Origin: Congeria kusceri
Taxonomy: Eukaryota; Mollusca; Bivalvia; Myida; Dreissenidae
Assembly (NCBI GenBank): GCA_027627225.1
Contig: CM051029.1
Coordinates: forward strand, 21,331,356 to 21,395,355
Direction of reading: 5' to 3'
Length of the DNA stretch: 64,000 bases
This document shows positions 43,291-57,166 of this stretch, piece after piece; within the stretch, counting starts at the first letter, position 1, and each line of letters opens with the position of its first letter. The notes under the pieces were generated by a model. It had not been told where the DNA came from. It searched no databases and saw nothing but the letters and a program-made list of their open reading frames with translations. The translations under genes were made by a program, and so were the position numbers.

Positions 43291-45725
43291 GTTTTTTTTT
43301 CTCCGATTTGTTAAGTACGGTAACGTAATTTCTTCAACGACAGAAATACGCCATTAATCGGTTACTCAGTGAATCGCTGAAACCAATTTAGATTAATACA
43401 TCAACCTTCTTAGAATTATAATACAATTATGAAATGTATGGATAATAATACACACATATAGTAATAAAACAAACTAGTATTATTGTACATACAAAGCGAA
43501 AATAATACACAAACACACTTTGGTAAATTGAAAACATAACATTACATTAATTGTATACAAAATACAGGGTGTCCGAAAAGAAAGGTAATACTTTCATACT
43601 TTCAGAATTTTTATTTAATGTTGGAGAATTTGCATCAAAATATGCACACATGTAAAACAAAGGAGTACTTTTTTCGGTAAAACAGTGAAGTAAATACGTG
43701 AAACAATGTCATTATTACATATATTTAGTACAATGTATAATGATAAAAAAGCGACCCTGCTGTTAAAGTTAGTTTTTTTACATTTTTCCAAACTGTTGAG
43801 TGCTCTCCCCTGCTATATTGATATTGAAATCGGTAAAGGTCTAATTACCCAAAACGGAAGTCACATCCTCAGGGTTACATGCTGTCAGTTAGATAATAAG
43901 CACATGTGACTGAGTGCAGGATGCATATAATTTGTAAAATACAGTTTAAATGATCTGTTTTGGTATCATTTTAAAGGTATATATATAAGCAATAAGAAAA
44001 AAGGCTGTTTTGTGCACTACTTTGTTGTCTAGTGGTTACCAGCTTCATAACTTTTGGCCCATGTATTCATGCGCAAAATGGCAGCCTCCATGCCCGTCAA
44101 AACCGGTGTGTTTTTTCTAAGAAAATATTTTGAGTTACAACGCATAGAATTTTTTGACATGCTGTTTTTTCAAAAGGTTATGTCCTCATCTTTCCAACAA
44201 TGTATGGTGATATATTGGAAAGTAGCTTGGTCATGGTGAAAAGTGAGATCAAATTTTGAATATTTTATATGTAACAAAGAAGGAATTTATTTGCGCATGC
44301 GTAACCTTTAAAGAGAATCAGGGGAGGTCACTATGAAATGTTGCCATTTCTTACTAAATCTAAGTTTATCACTATATGTTGTAATTTCGACTTTATCTAC
44401 TCACTCCAAACAGCTTAAAAAATATGTGTGATTATTGTGGTAAATTCATTTTGCAATTTTATTATGACGTTAAAGAATATGGTATCTTTAAACTAACTTT
44501 CGCTCTATTTAAGAATATGTTCATATGCAGAATAAAAACAGATATCATCCGTTCTGTTTAATTAGTGCTTAAATATTTCAAAATGCATCAAATCAAATAA
44601 AACATACATAATAGTAAATATTTAAATATTGTTCTTCATTAATTTTAACTTACTCTTTTTCATTATCATTTCGTAGAATTCGAAGTGTCATGACAAGAAA
44701 CCTTTTAAAATGAACTGCATCCCATACACTCACATGCACTTTTTTATTTAAAAAAGCTCGTCTACAAATAGAAAGACATGAATGCCTTCCCGAGATTAAA
44801 ATAGCATCTAGCCGTGCGTGCAAAAGCGATTTGTCGACCCCTGCATTTTCAGCGCTAAGCCTTTGTAATTTTATTAAATATTCAGTGGAATGAATACACA
44901 GCCTTGAATGGGCGCAAAATAGGATAAAATACGATTTTATTACGCTAATAGTTCAACTAGAAGCTTGTAAACAGGTCTAATGATTTCAGACAGAATGGAA
45001 TACAAAGAGCCTTTATAGACCCAAAACCTCATGTGTTACTTCTATTATATCCCTTTGTAGGCGATTTCAATGAAGCCAAATTATATATAAAGCCGTGAAT
45101 TGAAATCTAAATGAAATTATCCTTCGTTTTTACACCTTAATACTTTTGAGTTTTCTAACTCAGCGTGACTTTTGTATATGTTAAATGAATCCTTGCTAGC
45201 CCGTATTGAAATGCGTTAAAACCGTATTTGAGGCTGTGTTTGTACCATAATAGGACGATTCATTAAACGCCCTGGGGTGTTCTATTCACAGCTGGGGCCT
45301 ATTTTGCTATTTCACTTTCAAACTAGCTTTACCAATGATCCTTTTATGTTATTTGCATACATTCAAAGTCATCTTAGAATGTCCTGCACAATGTAGCCTC
45401 TTGTGACACCATGTGACTTTTTCTTTCCGCTCAATAGGGAGTCTCTTTTGGTCTTGACGTTTCTTTTCGCCGATTGCTGTTAAGTTCACGACATTGTCAC
45501 CAACAGATAGTGCATAACACATTGCGGCAAACGCCGCAAATGACAAATGCCTGAAACAATCGGTGAAGAACGGTGACAGAACTTTGAGCCATCCTTTCCC
45601 GCAGCAGATGCAGTAGTTACCAATAGTTAAGGTTCCGGTAATGAATCTTAGCTCGGGAATATCTAGATTATTGACGTCTCAACATCGGTTCTGCAACATG
45701 ATCTATGCATAAGCGGGTCTGTATC
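43291..45725. other. AT-rich intergenic sequence
   Basis: No gene supported. CAGGGTGTCCGAAAAGAAAG at 43565 looks like a transposon terminus but no partner end was found. Confidence 0.45.
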
Positions 45726-46114
45726 TTAAAGGGACTCGTTCACAGATTTTATGTAGTTTTGAAAAATGCCATTGAATGTCTTAACTGCAAAAGCTACAGC
45801 ATCTGGACTAACAAATAACACATATTAAATAAGGAAAAAAGTCCCACTCGACCATTCTGACTTACTAACAAGTAGTGAATTTTTAACGCTATGTAGGTGA
45901 CACATGTATTTTCCAAAATACCGATGAAAAACGTTACAAACGCTTTATTATTTTAACCATTTCAGTTGTCTATTATCTATTATATTTCCCATATATTTTT
46001 TTTGTCAGAATTATTATTTTGCTTGTTTATATTTGATGCATTTTTCTTTTTGCGATCTATGGCAAACATTTTAAAAATTGTCAATTTGCCAGTCTGTAAA
46101 CAGGTCCCTTTAAA
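45726..46114 (-). mobile_element. AAAGGGAC-type TIR element, inverted copy
   Basis: Both ends are preserved: AAAGGGACTCGTTCACAGAT and GTCTGTAAACAGGTCCCTTT. The interior TTTTTAACGCTATGTAGGTG with ACACATGTATTTTCC is the reverse complement of the segment at 29163 and 49797. The tRNA-like part survives only as GTCCCACTCGACCATTCTGA. Confidence 0.82.
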
Positions 46115-46519
46115 CTTAATCTCAAACTGACCGTGCTGATCAATGACAACGCTTGACACTTATGAGCTTTGTTCTTTAATGGCTAAAATACTTTTATTGT
46201 CTAGAAAGTTCATAGAGACAGATTGTGTACTCAAACTAACAAAACATGACCATTGGATTAAATGATACTTCATGTTAGTAATGAAAGAGTGTGTCAATTA
46301 ACGCAGTGTTAATCAGTATAACTGTTATATCTAGTAATTTTAATTGTTGTCAAACATATTCTAACATGACACCCGCACATTTTTCTATAGACAAAGAGCA
46401 AAAGTAGCCTATCTTAAACTACCCATAAACAACACAAACATAAGTTCCAGTTCTGAGCAGAGTATAGTAGTTCCAATTACAATTGCAAAAAAATATGTTA
46501 AATCATGATTGAATCGAAA
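46115..46519. other. AT-rich sequence without recognised features
   Basis: No gene or repeat family supported. Confidence 0.4.
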
Positions 46520-46680
46520 CATTTTCGCATTTTCGTTGTTAATCGGTCAGTAAACAACTCTTTGTCGTTCTGATGCGTGGCTATTAACATCTCGGGCTAA
46601 CGCCCTCGTGGTTTAATTCCTATGCATCACAACTCCAAATCATTGTTTATTGGCCGATAAACAACGATAAATCGAAAATT
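46520..46680. mobile_element. 160-bp foldback element
   Basis: The left arm CGTTGTTAATCGGTCAGTAA with ACAACTC and the right arm TGTTTATTGGCCGATAAACA with ACG pair over most of their length, extended by ATTTTCG/CGAAAAT. The centre holds its own palindrome CTCGGGCTAACGCCCTCG. Small non-coding MITE-like hairpin. Confidence 0.72.
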
Positions 46681-49602
46681 ATTTCTTAATTATTGTATTG
46701 TAGCTCCCTTTATACTATGATTAGAGGTATAGAGATGAGAGATTGGAGATAAGTACATTTTTGATATTGTTCCTTTCATTTATTACTTCTTTCAATCCAG
46801 TTTGAATCCATGTTCAGATTATTCGAATAATACTCTAGAAGAACATAATTGCATTAATAATGTTCGCATCTTTTTTGTATTCACATTATGACTGGTGGTC
46901 TTTGTTTCTCGGTATAAGCTGGAAATAAAACCATTAACGGCAAATGTCAGGTTTTTATTGGCCCTGAATGGACCAATGGATTACACTTCCGACGAATAGG
47001 TCATCGCTTTTGATTTCTGTAATATCATAGAGGGATTATAGGAAATGTAACAAATCATTGTGTACGACATAAAAGCTAAATCAAATTGGGATTATTTCCT
47101 TTAAAGAGTTCGCGGAAATCACATACGAACGCAGTGCTCTATAAACAACAACATGCACCGAAGCTGCGAATGGTGTTTGTGGAATTAAAGTCCCATTCTT
47201 TCATTGTCATACGAGGTAAAAGCTATCGGGTTTAGATATAATACAAAGTGCATTAATTGTTAGTTGTTGATTGCTTTTGATGTCTAATAATCTGTCTTCT
47301 ATATATCAGGGGCCAACCGTGCTTTGAAGATGCTAAACCATATTGCAGTTCCATTCAACTTCATTAGAAATACTTTGTATTGCCACATCTTACCGGTCTC
47401 TCTACAGGTTTTGTTAATGGGATGTTGTTATCATCCATTTAGTGTAGTAAGATCCTTTAAAATTTACATTCTTCTTTAATTTATCGGGTCTTGCAGAATA
47501 TTGCAAATTTCTAACAATTGTGTGTCCCGACAGCGCATTATTCCCTAAATTAAAACAAATGTACAAATATGGCAAAGTAAAAAGTCATCAGATATATTAA
47601 AGTTATTTTTTACACATGGTGCCGCCAGAGCTCCGATGCAGAGGAAATTTGCTATAGTAAGTAACATATTTCCATATTTTGGGCCAAACAAAGTGGCTGG
47701 CTCAGATGACACCATGCAACCCTCCAGTTTGGAAACAATGTTTTAAAATGGGTAAGCATTGCATATTAGGACACAATGAAGTTTCTATGTCCTTAACATG
47801 AAATACATATAGTTTTCAACCCGAAATAAAGCATTTCGAAACAATCACATATCTGGTAACATGTTGTGGTGGCTATATGCGCTTCTACCAGCGTATGCTA
47901 ATTGGTTTATTGGTCCGGTGGAATTTCTCCGGCGAATTCTTATCTCTTTAAGAGCACAAAATATCAGAATTACATCTTAAAAATAACTTTCTTGAAAATC
48001 ATACACTTTCCCCCACAATTAACCTTGACATCTGTATGTTTGTTCCCCTTTACCAAATATATTGCGATATTTCCCCCGAAATGGCAAATCATAGGGTCTA
48101 GGCCCCATTTCCACTATCTTAAAAACCTGGTACATGTATGGTAAGGATTTACACTCAGTAATAATATGTAAGAAATTGACTTCGTTTTAAATTATTAGCC
48201 AGTACTATGCACTTTGCCTTGCGTAGAACTTATAGATGATGATAATTTACTTATTACACTGTATTTTTGAACATGGTTTACTAAACCAATGAGCACATTT
48301 TTATCACTATTTAGTTCCATAGTTTGAATATAAACGTCGAGATCTAATAACTTGCGTTGATTAATTATAATGAAATAGTTAATTTAGTATTTCCAGAATT
48401 AAAATAAACATCTCTCTGGCACTTTGTTCAGAGACTTCACCTTTCAGCTTGAAATTATACGCAAATTCAAATTGACACCATGATAACCATTTAACATGGA
48501 AGCAGAAGAAAAGAGAATAAAACGGCTCTACTTCGTTTTGATTGGTCCAAATTATCCTAAGAGGAACCGCAATTCAAGTCAATAAAGCGAAAGATCACTT
48601 GAGGCGAAAGTTTGAAAACTACCAATAAACGTCGGGTAATTCAATAAATGAAAGTGTTGTCTTTTTCGGAATACAAATCGGTTTTCGGATAACTCGAAGC
48701 TAAACCGGTCCTATAACTACGTTAGGTTAAACACTTGAAATTATACCTTGAGAGTAAAATTACTGGTGTCTTTGAAAGATGGGAAAGTCACTGGAGTCTA
48801 AAATTATTCTTGTCACTTAGCATGGCCATTTATTCCAATTATTTTATCCCTTATGAAACCGAAAAGCGGACTTGAATGATTTTATCTTCCAGGCACAAAC
48901 GTTATATGAACTCCGTTTTTGCGTTCTTTTCATTTTCTAAAGATATTTCTTTTGCATATTTGAATAAAACATATAAAGCCATGATTTGCCCATAACAAAT
49001 ACATTGTAGAAACACATTTACGTGTTATTTAGTAACCAGGAATTTCTTGTGATAATATGTTATAAATCTAAAAGACAACCGCAGTATTATAAAATGTGAA
49101 GACATCGAAAACAATTATTGCTGTAACGGTTTAAATAGGTCATTCAAATAGATGAAGAAAAACACAGGAGATATGGGAATTAATAAAAATAATGATTCTA
49201 TTGGTCGAATACAGAGCATGAAAACTAAAAAATATTATTCATTATTAGGGATTTCAGTAGCTTTGGAAAACCAGGAGTCAAATGACCCCTAGCCAGAAAA
49301 TGCGAGGGGCCAAAATGAAAATTTCAGGGGTCAAAATATTGAAGTCACAGGAATTTTGTTGCTGAATATTTAATCAATGCTCTGCAAATGTAGTTTTTGC
49401 TGATAAAGGTTAATAACTTTGCAAAAAGCATCATTCGTATGATAAATGTATAATTTTCTAGTGCTTTTGAAGTTTGCAAGTGGAAAACAAATGCATTAAA
49501 ATGACGCAAGGCATTTGTTCGAGTCAAAAATAAGTAAATTGCACTTACAGTTATTGCAGTTTCATAAAAGCTGTAGCTACTGAATTATATAACATCGGAT
49601 TG
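46681..49602. other. AT-rich intergenic sequence
   Basis: Nearly 3 kb in which I cannot support any gene, tRNA or repeat family. Confidence 0.45.
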
Positions 49603-50004
49603 AAAGGATCTAATCACAGATAGGCAAATTTCAAAAGTGTTTGTCACCGATTCAAAAACAAAAACTTAAACTACACTATATAAAAAAGCGAAATAATACT
49701 CCTGACATAAATATACTCGAAAAAAAGTCGTTTATGAATAACATCGATTGAAATGGCAATAAAATACAAAGCGTTTGAAACGCTTTTCGCCAATATTTTT
49801 CAAAGCACGTGTATCACTTACATAGCGTTAAAATTACACTAAACAGCGTGTCTAAGTCTAGATCCAGAGGTCATGAGTTCGAGCCCCGACAGATCCATAT
49901 TGTCTCTCTCTCTTCTTCATGCTTCCTTTGACGGAGCATGTAAGGGTTAGTTAATGCATTTTATTACATTTATTAAAAATACGAAATTGTGAATAAGTCT
50001 ATTT
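49603..50004 (+). mobile_element. AAAGGGAC-type TIR element with tRNA-like core, eroded
   Basis: Eroded ends (AAAGGATCTAATCACAGATA and GAAATTGTGAATAAGTCT). Interior GCGTTTGAAACGCTTTTCG with CACGTGTATCACTTACATAG is shared with 29140 and 45910. Box-B-like GTCATGAGTTCGAGCCCCGA at 49871. Confidence 0.62.
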
Positions 50005-51200
50005 TATGCTTATTGAGGAAATTCACCACAATGCATACATCAGTTTAGCTCGGTGTTTAAGTTTTGTACCTTGTTTGATATGTCCAATAGCATAACAGAG
50101 ATATTATTTGTATCATTTTTACGCACTTCATTTATTGTGAGCCCCAAACTGTAATGGCCATGCCAGTTCCCGCCAAAACCTGATTTAGTGTTGTGATTTC
50201 TTTATGACTTTTATGCTTGACTTCATATGGTACCTGCATCTAAAACTGTGTTGTTACAGCAGTATATGATCTTTTCGATTGTGAGTTTTAAATTAGCCAT
50301 CTGGGATGTTTTATGACATTTTTATGTACCTTTTAAGCCATAATTCATACTTGTGTATTATTTTTGATGGCCTCAATGATAAAAGATGGGAGCAATTGGT
50401 TGAAATTTCTTAGTGAAACGTATAAATTGTTTAACAATAGATGTTAAAATGCTCCCATTTTATGGCTGAAGCAATTTGCAACAGATCAAAAATTTGTATT
50501 CTTATGTATTTATAACCAACAGGTGTTCCAAAGATTGTTTTATTCTCATTTAACAATTGTATCAATACAAAACGTGGACTTGAGCTATAAAAAATATGTA
50601 AATAGTATTATGATGTATAAAAAATGATCATTTACTGGGGTTATTATCTCTGCTCTCTGGTCGTTTATTTCTGGCCTTTAACTGGTACATTGTTTATAAA
50701 AGTATGCCATGTAACATATTGGACCTTTCATGAAGGGAATGGTGGATTTCTAATGTTGTAAAAACTGGGCACCCGACCCTTTGGCTTGTCAAGCTTAAAC
50801 TGAGTATACATATTTTTGTCCAATGTTCGCTATTGTTGTGAAACTGTCAATGTATGTTTATATTTGAAAGCAATAAAATAGTATTAAACCGTAAAATTAA
50901 ACCGCCACATGTCAACGTACGTCAGAAAAGTTGTTACAAATGAATATTTTAAAATGTACATGTAAATTAATTTCACTAACGATGGTTATGTATTATTGTG
51001 GACATATCATCGTCGTAGATATATTAAATGCTCGTAAAACAAATGCATAATATACACAGTTTAACTATAGACAAAATTATACAAGGAAACCCATTTTTAA
51101 GACCTTAATAGTTCTGTTAATTGCAATCAAAACGCAGATAGCGTAGAAACGGGCCAAAATAGCCGACGGAGCATATCAATCTGGGGGTATCGATTTTTTT
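50005..51200. other. AT-rich intergenic sequence
   Basis: Nothing coding or repetitive supported. Confidence 0.45.
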
Positions 51201-51612
51201 TAGGGATGGCAAAACTATTCGAATATTCCATTGAATTAGTGCCATTCAAATAGTTAAAAATAGCAAATTTGTATTGCTTTTTAAAAACCAATACTTTCCT
51301 GCTTGTAGAAAGTATTTTTCTGTCAACATAAAGGCCGTATTTCGTCCATAGATACCCAATACCGTGTTTTCAATAGTATGGGCCCGTGTCACGTGTCAGA
51401 CTAAAAGATATTGAATATACTGGTCGGTGTCAGTCGCCTATAGTCTAGTCGCCAGTAATACGCAATTACACCAGACAGTAGGAAAACATAACTGTTCATT
51501 GTAATTGCAACTCGCCTTTAGACTTGTGAAAGAAGTAACTACAAATAAATTACAGAAGTGAGATCACACATTTTAGCAGTCATTCAGGGACGGGTGCAGA
51601 CCAGGCTGGCCG

Positions 51613-51625
51613 GGGGGGGGGGGTG
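51613..51625. repeat. poly-G tract
   Basis: A run of G residues; a second run of about 14 G is at 53514-53528. Both lie inside the hAT-like element. Confidence 0.85.
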
Positions 51626-51649
51626 CTGGACTAAGATGATGTAGAATTG

Positions 51650-51860
51650 GTAGTGACAGTCATGTTAGCAGCAGTTGCAACAGCCGCAGCAGTTGTTGTA
51701 GTGGTGGTGGTGGTAGCAACAGCACCAGTAGTAGCAATAACAGTAGCAGCAGCTGCAGCAGCAGTAGTAGTAGTAGTAATAGTAGTAGTAGTGGCAGTAA
51801 TAGTAGTAGTAGCAGCAGCAGCAGTAGTAGAATCATCAGCAGCAGTAGTTGAGGGGTAGA
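51650..51860. repeat. GTA/GCA trinucleotide-rich tract
   Basis: Interrupted GCA, GTA, GTG and AGC triplets inside the hAT-like element. The 70-codon Val/Ala frame is an artefact. Confidence 0.9.
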
Positions 51861-52302
51861 AGGAGAAGTAGTTTTTTAAATATCAATCACAGATTATAAA
51901 AAAATCACACAATTATGGACCTTGAAAGACCTTGCAAATTTAAAAAAAGCAGCAAAAAAAACAACAACATTGTTTTGGCTACCAGTTTATAATATATTGG
52001 GAATGGTCATTTGTGAAGGCTTTTACTAGTTTTGTTCGTTGTTTTTTTCATTTTATGTTTATAGGACTGTTTCAACTGTCGTACATAAAACTCGACAAAG
52101 CACATATTTTTGGACCAACAGAACGCAAGTTATAAATGTGTGATTTTGTATACCCTATTACAAAATAGGCTATAAACCATATAGTACTGGTATATAGCAG
52201 GGACCATATGTAGCCATATCTTTGCAAATTTTAAATCACGAGTTTTCACATGGATTATTTCCATATCTACGGTTGTATTCATGTTAAATAACAGTATAAA
52301 TA

Positions 52303-52450
52303 CAAAGTAAGTAAGTAAGTAGTTGTTTATTATAATGACATGTGTACAAGTAACGAAATATTAACATCAAAACATGATATATGAATACACCCGGCCCTCC
52401 GGGCCTGTAAGTCACCTCACTATCAATACAAAATTAAATTTATATAATAA
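52303..52450 (-). mobile_element. LINE 3' tail, minus strand
   Basis: AAGTAAGTAAGTAAGTAG is followed by TTGTTTATTATAATGACATG and ACACCCGGCCCTCCGGGCCT. On the minus strand this is a 3' UTR ending in (ACTT)n repeats. A related tail is at 56749. Different family from the LINE at 31582. Confidence 0.55.
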
Positions 52451-53329
52451 TATTAAACATTATAAAATGAGTATATAACAGTGCATTAAATTTATATACA
52501 TCAATCGAAAGAGTTAACAATCACGATGGACGTGGTTGCTATTATGAGATCATGAATATAAATATATATTAACAAATATATTACGTATTTAAATGTTAAG
52601 TTAATGCTTTACAAACAAAATGTTTCGTCTTTTGGTGAAGGCTTTTAGAATATATTTTGCTCATTGCCTTGTGTTATTGCTCACAAGAAATGCAAGGTTT
52701 TCAATGTCTAAGTTAGGTTTACAAAAATATCATTTGTTAGCACATCCTCAACATTGATGCTTCTTATTTCATTGTATAAAGTACAGTTAAGAGTATATCA
52801 TTACTGTATCCATACATCTCTGTACGAATCAAATGTATTGTGGTAGATTTTTTTTCCTGAAATATTTGGCATTCAGTCCCATCATCAGCCTTAAAAAAAA
52901 ACAGCAATACAAAATATTTGTTATGAAGTATGTGCCATACCTCTATTTAAACCAGATAGTTTGAATAAGGCGTAAAAATATTATGTTTGTTTCAGGTTAC
53001 ATGCCCAAAAAATCACTTGTTTATAAAAAAAAAACATTTAATTATGGGAAAAAAGTAAAATAAACAAAACAAACTCAATAAAATTTTATAGGGTTTGGGC
53101 ATTTTTTGGGTAGGACGAGTAACCTGAAATAAACGCCTTTTTTACGCCTTGGTAACTCTGTTAATTACAATTAGGGTGCTTCCGACAGTGGTTAATTAAC
53201 GACATCGAGTCCGTGACAAAATATTATTCTACCAATTAATATGTTTCCAGCCACTCGAACACCATGATTGACCTGATGATGCTCAGCATGGTACCACCGT
53301 GCTCCCAGATTAAATGTCCAGATAAAGTG

Positions 53330-53500
53330 ATAGATAAGGCAATATACGGTACACACAGTGACACTCCAGCCGTTTACTGCTTGTGTAAGATCAAAGCCCA
53401 ATCCCGACAGTTATAAAATAAGGCAATATACGGTATACTTCTTGATACGTCAGCCCTTTACAACTTGTGTAAGATCAAAGCCCAGCCCGAAAATGATACC
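53330..53500. repeat. imperfect tandem duplication of about 95 bp
   Basis: AAGGCAATATACGGTA and CTTGTGTAAGATCAAAGCCC occur twice in the same order. Confidence 0.8.
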
Positions 53501-53925
53501 ACCGGGCTCAACTGGGGGGGGGGGGGGGGACTGGAGCCCAAAAGCCCGGGCCTGAATCCGTGCCTGGTCAGTATATCTGAGAAACTTCGCTCAAATATGC
53601 TGATAAACTAATGATTATCGGAGCGTGTTTAAATTGATAAAAATGCGTGTTTTTTTAACTATTTGATTAAAAGAACAATTAAACTGGGTACTGCAGTTGT
53701 TTATGTTTTTATACTGTGCAATAATTACATTAATTAGAAAGCGCAATATGTTCATGAAAATATGACAGTACTGGCTAAACGGAACTAATATGCCATACAA
53801 AAAGTTACTATTATGTCTACTAGGCCACAAAGTTCAAAATATGCGAATATTCGAATATTCGATTGAATGAAAAAGCGAAGATTCGAATATCAGTTTTGGT
53901 ATTCGATGCCATCCCTAATTGTTTT

Positions 53926-54037
53926 CGATGCCTCGTATCCTGCAAAGTAAAACGGTAGGTAATTATGTCTCGTAGCCTGCAAAGTAAACGGTAGGTAATT
54001 ATGTCTCGTAGCCTGCAAAGTAAACGGTAGGTTACGC
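53926..54037. repeat. 36-bp tandem repeat, 3 copies
   Basis: GCCTGCAAAGTAAACGGTAG with GTAATTATGTCTCGTA, repeated with small changes next to the right end of the hAT-like element. Confidence 0.9.
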
Positions 54038-54494
54038 GATTCAATCTCTAGAAATCGTGCTACTAAGCACCGCTGGCTTCCGCAGTCTACAACACAATAC
54101 ATGGACAAATTGATATCTATACATGTTATATACATTTTATAGATATCAATCTCTCCAGAAAACAAGTATTTTATCACTCAACACTAAAGTTTAAGATGCA
54201 CCTTATGACACCTTATAGTGTTTAAATAGTGGGCATAGGTTCCAATTCCTTCTATACATTTTTATTTTCCATAATTTTAATTTTACGCCACTTGTCAAAA
54301 TTAGTTTTTCTAACCACTCGTGAAATAAAATTCGATCATTCACCGAAATCAACAATTATACTCTATATATACAAAACGGTAGGATATGTTGATGCCATTT
54401 CAGTAAAATATTAGCATATATGCCTATCTAACCGTTTTTTTAATGCAGAATATATCCGTGATGAATTCTTCGGGACATTAATGAAAGATTGACA

Positions 54495-54760
54495 AACAAC
54501 AACAACAACAACATTTATTTCAGCAATAAAGCTTACAACAGCTTCTAGCCTACAATAAGTACATAAATATTAAATTCCATTTTTTATGATTGCTGAGAAA
54601 GTTTTTGAAATAAGGTGGTAGCAATATAGTAAGCGCAGTGCAGAATTAAGAATTATATTAATGCTAGGTTGACAAACAACTGTATATAGGATCTTAAGAT
54701 ATGATCGTCTATATGAGAAATTCAAACTGCCAGTCCCCGCTGTTTTACCATCCAATACGA
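54495..54760 (-). mobile_element. possible LINE 3' end, minus strand
   Basis: ACAACAACAACAACAAC at 54496 followed by ATTTATTTCAGCAATAAAGC reads on the minus strand as an AATAAA-containing 3' end with a (TTG)n tail. A 61-codon frame upstream (54755-54570, minus) could be the last part of its ORF, but no diagnostic motif is seen. Confidence 0.35.
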
Positions 54761-54779
54761 AAACAGCGAAATGACTGCA

Positions 54780-56640
54780 GTCTCTTAGGCGGCGTTAACA
54801 CCGATTAAGTGCTTTATTGATTGTGCGATTACTACTCTACGTGTTTGTGTCATTATTGGGATTGTAAATCATACCAAGTAATAGTGGCTTGATGTGCATA
54901 CATTTGATATATTCTATATAATATTATTGACAAAGAGCAATTTTGGAACTGTATTAAATATAGGTAAATGAGTTTTTAATGGTATTTTATAATTAATTTC
55001 ATCAAAATAGCCCATCATTTATTTTTGTCCGTATAGAGGCATTATGTCATCAATTACGTAAAATTGCACTACATGTTATAGGTCTTTAGATAATTTTTTG
55101 AAACGCCTTTGTGTAATATTACAAGGCCTAAAGTGAATTCTTTGTAGGCAGTATTATCTATTGCAAAAAATGCCGCATGCAGATTTATATTGAAAATGTT
55201 GAGCTATGCAGCATAGTGTTTGTTCATAAAAGGTGTCATATTCCGTGAAAGGTAAATAATAATAAAATCATTTCGTAATTAAGAGATTGTAGAACTACCA
55301 CCCACTAGAGTTTATATATTGATGGATATCTTTGTACACATTGACTATTAATATAATATAAAAATAGTAAACATTGATATTCGTGCCGGAATGGTCAGGA
55401 TGTCAAAACTTTATGTAAATGTGGGTGTTTAATTAATCAAAACATGAGAATGGTATGTTATCAGTCCTTCTTCAAAGATACGAACGCATAAATGAATATA
55501 TCAGACTAACAATTACTTAAATATCTTCGTATTTAAGTGTTTAAAAACTTCATGTACTAATAACATGTTTTAAATCACAGACTGATACAGTTATTTCCAT
55601 CTAATACAAACATGCATGCGTATAAGACATTACGTAAAAATTAATACGCATATTAAAAGCGAACATACAATAAAACAAACCACTTAATTACATGTATGTC
55701 GAACATATCGCGCTAATGCAAATGCAAGTCATATTGTTGCCTTACTCGTACACATGTATATCTAGCAACAGAATATACCCCTTGCATAATATATATGGCA
55801 GTATACATATCAAACAATATCAAAACACGTTTTGAGTTCAGAATAACAAATATTTCAGTCGAAAATTGAACTATTTTCTGGCGGTAAGCAATTTTTTTCC
55901 ACTTTATTTGCATAATAATAATTGTTAATAACTTTGGAACGTATAGATTACTTGAAACGTGCGAAGTATTGATAGGGTGTCAGATTATGGTCATATTTTA
56001 TTTAAATGTCATTGTTAGAAAGAGTGCATATTTTCTATTATATTTCATGTTTTATTGGAACCTAAATTAACACCTTTATACATCAACACAAACACTTTGA
56101 CTGTTATTATTGCTTTTCAGTGCCATCTTTTTTTCCCTTTTTTTTGCTAATAAATACAGGTCTTGTTTCATTCACTCGTAATATATTTAGTATGTGTTTT
56201 ATTTAATCATTTGTTTCCAAATTGTTTGTTATTGCCGTTTCTATTTTCATTTTATCTAACCATACATTGTAGTCATTTTAGCACTTTGCTAAAGTTTTAA
56301 GAATTTCATTCGACATGTTTATTAATATTTACATTTGATTATACTTTTTATGTATTGTTTTTATTTATCATTTACTTTTCTTTAACTTGATGTTAATTAT
56401 AATTTTATTACATACATGTTTTCTTAAGCGCAATTATTGTTAAACTAAAATATTTCTGTTCTAGTCATAAACACATGCTAAATAACATTTTAAAAAGCAA
56501 CCAATTTATAATTCGGGAATATGAAATTGATACTCGGAATTAAAATTATTTACATCAATAGTTGACAAACACTTTGTGATTTGATAACATTGAAAAGCAC
56601 ATGAAATTAAATTTAATAATTTAATATTCAACACATTACA
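54780..56640. other. AT-rich intergenic sequence
   Basis: No gene or repeat family supported. Confidence 0.45.
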
Positions 56641-57166
56641 GGGTCCGTATTCACCAACCCCTTTTGTAGACTTAGGAATAAAGAACGGACTTATACTGAA
56701 GAACAAGTACCTGTTCGCTCGCAAATATGCCGGGCATCAACGTCGCGAATAAGTAAGTACATAAGTAAGTAAGTAAATTTTTTATGTGTATACATACATT
56801 CTATACAAGCTCTATACAATACCTGCTAAGTTACACCCGGCCCATTGGGCCTATATGTCACCTAAACATCGTTCTAATTACGAGACGTAAGATGAGATTA
56901 TATAATTATTTACATGTTATCAGTGGTAAACAATATGTGAAACAATGAGAAATGACTTCTTCTGCGCATGTAAGCTTTAAAAAAAAAAATTGTAAATAAT
57001 CTCGAATAATAAATGTCATTAACAAATCGTTCTAAACCAAGAATGCTGCAATTAGAGTATATGAAGAAGTATGATGCCAATTAATAGCGTTCTGATAACA
57101 GAGCCGTCTCACGAATATTCTTTCCTCACGTCTTAAGTCTAAGAATTGATTGGTAAATTCGGACCC
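56641..57166. mobile_element. MITE with GGGTCCG ends, interrupted by a LINE tail
   Basis: Left end GGGTCCGTATTCACCAAC and right end TTGGTAAATTCGGACCC with subterminal TAGACTTAGGAATAAAG and CTTAAGTCTAAGAAT. The middle contains the LINE tail at 56749, so the MITE is probably split by that insertion. Confidence 0.68.
56749..56890 (-). mobile_element. LINE 3' tail, minus strand, second copy
   Basis: TAAGTAAGTAAGTAAAT, then TACACCCGGCCCATTGGGCC with TATATGTCACCT, parallels the tail at 52303 (ACACCCGGCCCTCCGGGCCT and GTAAGTCACCT). Confidence 0.55.

Larger units (their letters stand above)
51201..53917. mobile_element. 2.7-kb hAT-like element, no transposase visible
   Basis: Left end TAGGGATGGCA and right end TGCCATCCCTA form an 11-bp terminal inverted repeat. 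Both ends continue with ATTCGAATATTC-type subterminal motifs. The flanks ATTTTTTT and ATTGTTTT agree at 7 of 8 bases, as expected for an 8-bp hAT target duplication. No long ORF inside. It carries a triplet-repeat tract, a LINE tail and a tandem duplication, so it is an old or composite non-autonomous element. Confidence 0.75.

Noticed and set aside
43565..44330. DNA transposon starting CAGGGTGTCCGAAAAGAAAG
   Set aside because: The start looks like a transposon terminus but I found no inverted partner end or transposase.
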